This document shows, in pieces, positions 58,372 to 63,767 of a stretch of DNA of 63,767 nt; within the stretch, counting starts at the first letter, position 1, and each line of letters starts with the position of its first letter. The stretch lies in the NCBI GenBank assembly GCA_016212105.1, contig JACRHJ010000049.1, positions 1 to 63,767 of the forward strand, given 5' to 3'. The notes below the pieces were generated by a model. That model was not told the origin of the DNA, made no database searches, and saw only the letters and a list, made by a program, of their open reading frames with translations. Origin of the DNA: Nitrospirota bacterium. GTDB lineage: Bacteria; Nitrospirota; JACRHJ01. Made by a program: the position numbers and the translations under genes.

Positions 58372-59019
58372 ATGGAACACGCGCTTGTCACGGCGGCGGT
58401 ATTCGCGGCCTTCGCCTTCGTACACAGCCTGACTGTGTCGCGCGCCTTCAAGCGCCGTGCCGCCGGGCTTCTGGGCGAGGACTGGATGCGGGCGTACTAC
58501 AGGCTCGCCTTCACGGCCCTGTCGGCCGGGACGGCCACCCTTGCGGTCTTTATAATCTATTCGCTGCCGGACGAGCTTCTTTACACGCCGGACTGGTACG
58601 TGTACTGGCCCTGCCGTATCGTCCAGGCGGGCGGAGTCGCCCTTATGCTCGCCGCGTTCCGGCCGTTTTCGTTTGGCCTTTTCTCCGGCGTGTCGCAGGC
58701 CGCGGAGTACCGCCGCACCGGCCGGACCGGCGGGGACATCGAGGGCATGCCGCACGGCCCGCTTATCACAACCGGCGCGTACTCGCTGGTCCGTCACCCG
58801 ATGTACACCGCCGGCATCATGCTGTTCATGTTCGAGCCGGTGGTCTCTGTGAACTCGCTCGTCCTGAGGCTCCTCGCGTCTGCCTACTTCGTGTACGGCG
58901 GGTTTATAGAGGAGAGGCGTTTCGCGGCTGACTTCGGGGAGGAGTACGTGCGGTACCGGCGTGAGGCGCCGATGTTCAATATCGTCTCTGGGGTGGTGAG
59001 GCGGTTGGGAAGAAGCTGA
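58372..59019 (+). CDS. Integral membrane methyltransferase-like protein (ICMT/NnrU type)
   Basis: 215 residues with five to six membrane helices. The C-terminal 'GPLITTGAYSLVRHPMYTAGIMLFM' and 'GFIEERRFAADFGEEYVRYRREAPMF' match the isoprenylcysteine methyltransferase / PEMT / NnrU group (conserved R-H-P-x-Y, E-E-x-x-L/F and Y-x-x-Y). The substrate in bacteria is mostly unknown. The ATG has GGGAG in front. It is divergent from the kinase genes. Confidence 0.88.
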   Translation: MEHALVTAAVFAAFAFVHSLTVSRAFKRRAAGLLGEDWMRAYYRLAFTALSAGTATLAVFIIYSLPDELLYTPDWYVYWPCRIVQAGGVALMLAAFRPFSFGLFSGVSQAAEYRRTGRTGGDIEGMPHGPLITTGAYSLVRHPMYTAGIMLFMFEPVVSVNSLVLRLLASAYFVYGGFIEERRFAADFGEEYVRYRREAPMFNIVSGVVRRLGRS

Positions 59020-59160
59020 ATACGGCTGGAACCGAGGTATATGCAGTTGGCCGGTCCATCTGGCATATGATATAGAAGGGGCGGGCACGGGGACCCGCAC
59101 CCGAGAAATATCCTTCACGAACACGGACCATGAGCACGCACAACGTCTATGGGAGGCGCC

Positions 59161-60279
59161 ATGTCAACAGTATACTACACCACGATGCGCGGCACGCGCT
59201 GGGACTACAGGGAAAGCGTCAACGGCCGGCTGGAGCGGATGCTCGCGGGCTCCGGCCTGATGGGCCGTTATGCAAAGGATGAGTGGGTCGCCGTAAAGAC
59301 GCACTTCGGCTCGGATGGCGCGCACAGGGTCGTCCGTCCCAACTTCCTGAAGAGGGTCGTGGACGCTGTGCGCATGTCAGGCGCGAAGCCGTTCGTCACC
59401 GACACCGTCCGCATCATGGGGCTGGACTACCTCGAAGTGGCGAACGGCAACGGCATCAACCACCTCTCCGTCGGGGCTCCGGTGGTGCTCGCGGACGGGC
59501 TGTACGGCAAGGACAACATACTCGTCAAGGCGGGCGAGATACTGGGCGAGATAGCGGTCGCGTCACTGATACACGACGTACCCGCGATGGTTGTCGTCTC
59601 GCATATCAAGGGCCACATACAGGCGGGCTACGCCGGGGCAATCAAGAACCTCGCGATGGGTGGGGTGTCATCCGCGCACAGGGAGCACGGCTGGAAGAAG
59701 GGGCGCGGCAAGATGCACTGCTACGGCGAGGTGCCGCTTCAGTGGGACGCGGAGGTCTGCACCTTCTGCGCCCAGTGCGAGAACGTCTGCCCCAAGGAGG
59801 CCGTCGCCTTCAAGGACGAGAAGTTCGCGTATAACGAAAAGGAGTGCTGGGCCTGCGGCCGGTGCGCGCGGGTCTGCCCGTCCGGCGCGCTCGTACTCCC
59901 CGCGGACGACACGACGTTCCAGAAGTCGCTCGCCGAGGCGTCCGCCGCTGTTCTGTCCACGTTCAAACCGGGCAAGGTCCTGTACCTGAACTTCATGACC
60001 GAGATACAGCCGGAATGCGACTGCATGCCGTCCTGCGACACGCCGATGCTCCAGGATCAAGGCATTATGCTCTCGGACGACGTGGTCGCCATAGAGAAGG
60101 CGACGATAGACATGCTGCGGAAGGCGTCGCCGCTTCCGCAGTCGGTGGCGTCCGACCGCGAATGCGCGCCGGGCGACGACGTGCTGTCCATAGTCAACCC
60201 GCGCAACTTCATGCTCCAGGTGGAACATGCCGAGGCACTGGGGCTGGGGAGTCAGGAGTATGAGCTGGTGGAGGTGTGA
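59161..60279 (+). CDS. DUF362 protein with two 4Fe-4S clusters
   Basis: 372 residues. The N-terminal DUF362 domain has 'VAVKTHFGSDGAHRVVRPNFLKRVVDAVR' and 'MVVVSHIKGHIQAGYAGAIKNLAMGG'. The centre carries two ferredoxin motifs ('CTFCAQCENVCPKEAV' and 'CWACGRCARVCPSGAL'), and the end has further Cys ('PECDCMPSCDTPML'). It is probably an electron-transfer or redox enzyme subunit of anaerobic metabolism. The ATG at 59161 is favoured by GGGAGG just upstream. The gene is followed by a strong terminator. Confidence 0.9.
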   Translation: MSTVYYTTMRGTRWDYRESVNGRLERMLAGSGLMGRYAKDEWVAVKTHFGSDGAHRVVRPNFLKRVVDAVRMSGAKPFVTDTVRIMGLDYLEVANGNGINHLSVGAPVVLADGLYGKDNILVKAGEILGEIAVASLIHDVPAMVVVSHIKGHIQAGYAGAIKNLAMGGVSSAHREHGWKKGRGKMHCYGEVPLQWDAEVCTFCAQCENVCPKEAVAFKDEKFAYNEKECWACGRCARVCPSGALVLPADDTTFQKSLAEASAAVLSTFKPGKVLYLNFMTEIQPECDCMPSCDTPMLQDQGIMLSDDVVAIEKATIDMLRKASPLPQSVASDRECAPGDDVLSIVNPRNFMLQVEHAEALGLGSQEYELVEV

Positions 60280-60287
60280 GGGGATCG

Positions 60288-60320
60288 AAAGGCCCCGTCC
60301 GGGAGGATGGGGGCCTTTTT
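60288..60320 (+). terminator. Rho-independent terminator of the DUF362 gene
   Basis: AAAGGCCCC pairs with GGGGCCTTT around a 13-base loop, followed by TT. It lies 9 bp after the stop codon. Confidence 0.85.
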
Positions 60321-60334
60321 GCGGGCATTGTTTC

Positions 60335-60604
60335 CTACTGCAGCTTCTGCAGCTTGTCGAACAGTTCGAAATGCGGCGGGCTCTCCGCGAGCGAGTTCAC
60401 GACTATCTGTTCCAGCACGAATACGGTTACAAGAAAACCCCGCTTCCTGAGCCTCGGCCAGTCCCGGCTGAAAAGAGATACCCCGCTCATGATAATGTAG
60501 ACCACTGCAAGGAAAAGGCCGACCTGGCCGGGCGGGTCCCTGTGGTCCAGCACGAACACGCCCGCTATCACAAGCAGCTTCAAGAATCCGCTCAGGTTGC
60601 TCAT
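60335..60604 (-). CDS. Small membrane protein of unknown function
   Basis: 89 residues with two or three hydrophobic segments ('FLKLLVIAGVFVLD', 'VGLFLAVVYIIMSGVSLF', 'GFLVTVFVLEQIVVNSL') and charged ends. No family was recognised. The ATG has AGGAGG at 8 bp. It lies 31 bp downstream of argB on the same strand and is probably co-transcribed. Confidence 0.7.
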   Translation of the reverse strand: MSNLSGFLKLLVIAGVFVLDHRDPPGQVGLFLAVVYIIMSGVSLFSRDWPRLRKRGFLVTVFVLEQIVVNSLAESPPHFELFDKLQKLQ

Positions 60605-60635
60605 ACGGCCGGCCTCCTCCCGATACCTCGCGTCA

Positions 60636-61529
60636 CTACATCGCTATCTCGGTCCCGATGCCTTCCTTCGTGAATATCTCAAGGAGCAGCGCGTGCGGCA
60701 CGCGTCCGTCTATGATGTGGACCTTGCCGACCTTGCCGCCGAGCGCGTCGAAGCAGGCCGCGACCTTTGGCAGCATCCCGCCGGTGATGACGTCGTCCTT
60801 GATGAGTTTTTCGACCTTCTTCTTAGTAAGCGCGGTGATGAGCTTCCCCTTGCCGTCCAGTATCCCCTCGGTGTCGGTCATGAGGATGAGCTTCGACGCC
60901 GAAAGCGCGGCGGCTATGGACCCGGCCACGAGGTCGGCGTTTATGTTGTACGTCTCGCCCTGCGCACCGACGCCGACCGGCGCGATGACGGGTATGAACC
61001 CGCCCGCGTCGAGCGCTTCGAGTATCTTGGAGTCCACGCGCTCGACCTCGCCGATGAGGCCCAGGTCGAGTATTTCCGGCGCGCCTGTCTCCGGCGAGTT
61101 CTTCTTCATCAGCTTCTTCTTGGCGAGTATAAGCCCGCCGTCCTTGCCGGTGAGGCCGACCGCGTGACCGCCGTTCGCGTTAATCAGGTTGACGATTTCT
61201 TTATTGACCTTGCCGCCCAGGACCATCTCGACGATGTCCATCGTCTCGGTGTCGGTCACGCGGTATCCGGACACGAACTTGGGTTTCAGGCCCATCCGCT
61301 CCATAGTCTTCGAGATCTGCGGCCCGCCTCCGTGTACTATCACGGGGTTTATGCCGATGTACTTCATAAGCACGACGTCACGCGCGAACGACTCCTTCAG
61401 GTCTTCCGCGACCATCGCGTTGCCGCCGTACTTTATGACGAACGTCTTCCCGTAGAACTGCCTGATGTAGGGCATCGCCTCCATCAGGACCTCGGCCTTC
61501 TCGATCAGTTTTTTCATGTGAGTGTCCAT
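60636..61529 (-). CDS. argB: Acetylglutamate kinase
   Basis: 297 residues. '[10 protein letters not shown]', '[11 protein letters not shown]', '[26 protein letters not shown]', '[15 protein letters not shown]' and '[13 protein letters not shown]' are the ArgB motifs. It phosphorylates N-acetylglutamate in arginine synthesis. The N-terminal extension with helix ('[19 protein letters not shown]') is typical of arginine-sensitive hexameric forms. The ATG has AAGAG upstream. The usual neighbour hslU lies upstream, but a HicBA pair intervenes. Confidence 0.95.
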   Translation of the reverse strand: MDTHMKKLIEKAEVLMEAMPYIRQFYGKTFVIKYGGNAMVAEDLKESFARDVVLMKYIGINPVIVHGGGPQISKTMERMGLKPKFVSGYRVTDTETMDIVEMVLGGKVNKEIVNLINANGGHAVGLTGKDGGLILAKKKLMKKNSPETGAPEILDLGLIGEVERVDSKILEALDAGGFIPVIAPVGVGAQGETYNINADLVAGSIAAALSASKLILMTDTEGILDGKGKLITALTKKKVEKLIKDDVITGGMLPKVAACFDALGGKVGKVHIIDGRVPHALLLEIFTKEGIGTEIAM

Positions 61530-61544
61530 GTCTCTTGTCTTTGG

Positions 61545-61694
61545 GTAGGGGCCGACGCGTGTGTCGGTCTGCCTTAAATCCCCACTGTAGTCCCCCCATT
61601 TTCAAAGTGGGGAGAAAGATTTCAACCTCCCCCTTTGACAAAGGGGGAATGAGGGGGATTTGCCTTTGCCTTGCATTCCCGCGAAGACGGGAAT
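61545..61694. repeat. Repeats between argB and hicA
   Basis: AGGGGCCGACGCGTGTGTCGG, TCCCCCCATTTTCAAAGTGGGGAGA, CTCCCCCTTTGACAAAGGGGGAATGAGGGGGATTT and GCATTCCCGCGAAGACGGGAATC. Relatives of the last two lie at 32350 and in many other spacers. Confidence 0.6.
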
Positions 61695-61925
61695 CTATAT
61701 CATCCCCCTGAACTCGTCCACGTTGATGCCCATGTCGCCGATGATGCTGAGCAGCGTCTTTGGCTTTATTGTCTTGCCCGGATGCGCCGGGACCACGACC
61801 CTTCGTCTGTCGGACTCCCTGAAATATATCGCATGGCTTCCAGACTGGCGGTCAAGGACAAAGCCGAGCTTCAGGACGGCCCGGACCACCTGCCTGGATG
61901 TAACGGCGGGCAGGTGAGGGGTCAT
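61695..61925 (-). CDS. hicA: HicA-family toxin
   Basis: 76 residues. 'TSRQVVRAVLKLGFVLDRQSGSHAIYFRESDRRRVVVPAHPGKTIKPKTLLSIIGDMG' has the HicA fold and the G-S-H catalytic motif. The ATG overlaps the hicB stop (ATGA). It is the second HicA in the window and differs clearly in sequence from the one in the moa operon. Confidence 0.92.
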   Translation of the reverse strand: MTPHLPAVTSRQVVRAVLKLGFVLDRQSGSHAIYFRESDRRRVVVPAHPGKTIKPKTLLSIIGDMGINVDEFRGMI

Positions 61926-62146
61926 ACAGCGACCTTGAGCGGCTTGATCGTGATGTCGTCCTCCGGTACCTTCTCGCCATGCGCAATAAGGCTCTCTATA
62001 TACAGCCGGACGGCGTCCCGGATATTTTCCACCGCTTCCTCGTACGTATCACCCTGGCTATGACAGCCCGGCAGTGCCGGGGCAAAGGCGTGATAGCCGC
62101 CGTCCTCCTCACGCTCAAAGATTATGGTGTAGCTGAACTCCGTCAT
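61922..62146 (-). CDS. hicB: HicB-family antitoxin (short form)
   Basis: 74 residues. 'YTIIFEREEDGGYHAFAPALPGCHSQGDTYEEAVENIRDAVRLYIESL' is a HicB domain with no DNA-binding extension. The GGGAGGG ribosome site overlaps the end of hslU, 12 bp away, so expression depends on the hslVU transcript. It is paired with hicA by a 4-bp overlap. Confidence 0.92.
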   Translation of the reverse strand: MTEFSYTIIFEREEDGGYHAFAPALPGCHSQGDTYEEAVENIRDAVRLYIESLIAHGEKVPEDDITIKPLKVAV

Positions 62147-62158
62147 GTCTTGCCCTCC

Positions 62159-63553
62159 CTACAGTATATACCTGCTCAAATCCACGTCCTTCGTTATGTC
62201 CTTCAACTGGCCCTGGACGTAACCCGCGTTTATCGTGATGTTCTTCTGCACCGCATCCGGGGCGTGGAAGCTCAGCTCCTCGGTCAGCTTTTCGAGGATG
62301 GTGTAAAGGCGCCGCGCGCCGATGTTCTCGGTCTTCTCGTTGACGGTCGCGGCCATCGAGGCTATCTCCTCGACCGCGTCTGTGGTAAACTCGACGTCCA
62401 GCCCCTCCGTCCCGAGGAGCGCGACGTACTGCTTCGTGAGCGCATTGCGCGGCTCTGTGAGTATCCGCACAAAGTCGTCCTTCGTCAGGTTGTCCAGCTC
62501 GACCCTTATCGGGAACCGGCCCTGAAGCTCAGGTATCAGGTCGGACGGCTTCGATACGTGGAACGCGCCGGCCGCTATGAACAGGATATGGTCGGTGCGC
62601 ACCATGCCGTGCTTTGTGTTTACCGTCGAGCCCTCTATTATCGGGAGCAGGTCCCTCTGCACGCCCTCGCGCGAGACGTCCGGGCCGGCCCCGCCGGACT
62701 CGCGCCCGGCGATCTTGTCTATCTCGTCGAGGAACACGATGCCGGACTGCTCGACACGGCGGACCGCCTCGCGGTTGACCTTCTCCATGTCCACCATCCT
62801 GGACGCCTCTTCCTGCGTGAGTACCTTCATCGCCTCGGGAATCTTGAGGGTGCGCCTGCGGGACTTCTCCGGGAACATATTGCCCATCATATCCTTCAGG
62901 GATGATTCGAGGTCCTCCATCCCCATGTTCGAGATGATGCCCATCGGGACCGCCTTCTCCTTTATCTCAAGCTCGATGGTCCGGTCGTCCAGCTTCCCGT
63001 CCCGGAGCATCTTCCTGAATTTTTCGCGTGTGGCGGACTCCGTCTCGACAGGCTCGGCGGGCTGGCCAGAAGAATCGCGTGGCGCGTCGTATGCCGAGTC
63101 CGTCGGCTCGCGGTATGAAAGCCCCGCGTCGGAGCGGCGCCTCGGGAGCAGGGCGTCCAGCACGCGCTCCTCGGCGGCCGCGGCCGCCTTCTCCTGCACG
63201 TCCGCCATCTGCTCGGTCTTTACCAACCCGACCGACTGCTCGGTCAGGTCGCGTATTATGGACTCGACGTCCCGGCCTACGTACCCGACCTCTGTAAACT
63301 TTGACGCCTCGACCTTGACGAACGGGGCGTCCGCGAGCTTCGCCAGACGCCTCGCTATCTCGGTCTTGCCGACGCCGGTCGAGCCTATCATGATTATGTT
63401 CTTGGGCACGACCTCGTCACGCAGGTCGTCCGGCAGCCGAAGACGCCTCCAGCGGGTGCGTAGCGCGATGGCGACCGCGCGCTTCGCGTTCTTCTGACCT
63501 ATGATGTACTTGTCGAGTTCCGCGACTACTTCGCGCGGCGTCAGGTTTTCCAT
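62159..63553 (-). CDS. hslU: ATP-dependent protease ATPase subunit HslU
   Basis: 464 residues. '[25 protein letters not shown]' at the N-terminus, Walker A '[15 protein letters not shown]', the pore motif '[10 protein letters not shown]', Walker B '[10 protein letters not shown]', and the C-terminal 'DLSRYIL' that inserts into HslV are all present. It unfolds substrates for the HslV protease. The I-domain (about 130-230) is somewhat low-complexity. The ATG is 3 bp after the hslV stop. Confidence 0.96.
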   Translation of the reverse strand: MENLTPREVVAELDKYIIGQKNAKRAVAIALRTRWRRLRLPDDLRDEVVPKNIIMIGSTGVGKTEIARRLAKLADAPFVKVEASKFTEVGYVGRDVESIIRDLTEQSVGLVKTEQMADVQEKAAAAAEERVLDALLPRRRSDAGLSYREPTDSAYDAPRDSSGQPAEPVETESATREKFRKMLRDGKLDDRTIELEIKEKAVPMGIISNMGMEDLESSLKDMMGNMFPEKSRRRTLKIPEAMKVLTQEEASRMVDMEKVNREAVRRVEQSGIVFLDEIDKIAGRESGGAGPDVSREGVQRDLLPIIEGSTVNTKHGMVRTDHILFIAAGAFHVSKPSDLIPELQGRFPIRVELDNLTKDDFVRILTEPRNALTKQYVALLGTEGLDVEFTTDAVEEIASMAATVNEKTENIGARRLYTILEKLTEELSFHAPDAVQKNITINAGYVQGQLKDITKDVDLSRYIL

Positions 63554-63556
63554 GAT

Positions 63557-63767
63557 TTATAGTTCCTCTGTTGCTATCTGGTCGTTTGTGTATATGCATA
63601 TGCGTGCCGCGATGGACATCGACTCCCGGACTATGCCGGGCGCGTCGAGCGCGGAGTGCTTGATGAGCGCCTGGGCTGCCGCCTGGGCGAACGCGCCGCC
63701 GGAGCCGATCGCCGCGATGCCGTCCTCAGGCTCTATCACGTCGCCGTTCCCGGATATGATGAAGGTG
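63557..63767 (-). CDS. hslV: ATP-dependent protease proteolytic subunit HslV (3' part)
   Basis: The last 69 codons are present; the 5' part is outside the window. '[24 protein letters not shown]' followed by '[12 protein letters not shown]' and 'IYTND' match the HslV C-terminal half. It forms the protease core capped by HslU. The stop is three bases from the hslU ATG. Confidence 0.92.
   Translation of the reverse strand, partial: TFIISGNGDVIEPEDGIAAIGSGGAFAQAAAQALIKHSALDAPGIVRESMSIAARICIYTNDQIATEEL

Overview
The window reads as chromosome of a Gram-negative, GC-rich bacterium (roughly 60% GC by eye, with frequent ATA and AGG codons). The hslV-hslU-argB gene order, a ComFB-like gene, a rubrerythrin, a GeoRSP-type SPASM protein, RND/TolC efflux and many PAS histidine kinases suggest an uncultivated Desulfobacterota- or Nitrospirota-like lineage. 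This placement is inference. Antisense open frames are abundant because of the GC content and are not annotated.

Layout. 1-4.33 kb is a lower-GC accessory island beside tRNA-Asn: the tail of an IS630-like transposase, a solitary HsdS-like specificity protein behind a near-consensus promoter, a Cys-rich small protein, a DUF5131 (Gp37/Gp68) radical-SAM-like protein, a DUF488 protein, an SPL-type radical SAM protein, an ankyrin fragment and an AlpA regulator. This is the best candidate for an undescribed system. 4.4-4.8 kb holds tRNA-Asn (-) and tRNA-Leu (+). 4.8-17.5 kb is mostly housekeeping on the minus strand: an orphan OppB-type permease, two endonuclease III paralogues, a REC-cyclase regulator, PolX, CoaD with LemA, a TPR protein, a TPM protein, a CDF transporter, and ComFB on the plus strand. 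17.5-28 kb on the plus strand has a DEAD-box helicase, QueC, and a copper/silver region (YHS protein, DHp-like membrane protein, cytochrome-c'-like lipoprotein, CusC/CusB/CusA homologues). The CusA Met triad is conserved.

28-40 kb has YdcZ, two coupled small unknown genes, rubrerythrin, an AT-rich secreted orphan, UppP, and a moaA...moaC operon. Five accessory genes (DUF7718-like, DUF5647-like, DUF4268 nuclease-like, HicB, HicA) sit gaplessly inside that operon. Glycan genes (GT2, flippase-like) and an orphan GeoRSP SPASM protein follow. 40-44 kb has a HEPN/nucleotidyltransferase pair lying between a threonine-dehydrogenase gene and a truncated duplicate of that gene's 3' end, then a gamma carbonic anhydrase, a ferritin-like gene and a 58-residue overlapping gene. 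44-51 kb holds an SBBP propeller protein and a surface-glycan cluster (GT9, HicB-HTH, GT4, radical SAM, GT2). 51.5-58.2 kb encodes three related histidine kinases, one coupled to a PhnD-type binding protein, with no response regulator. 58.3-63.8 kb has an ICMT-like methyltransferase, a DUF362 ferredoxin, argB, a second HicBA pair, hslU and the 3' part of hslV.

Intergenic spaces are packed with several families of dispersed palindromic repeats, some joined into ~110-bp composite units. Three separate HicB-family genes, and accessory modules placed inside otherwise ordinary operons, are a recurring theme.
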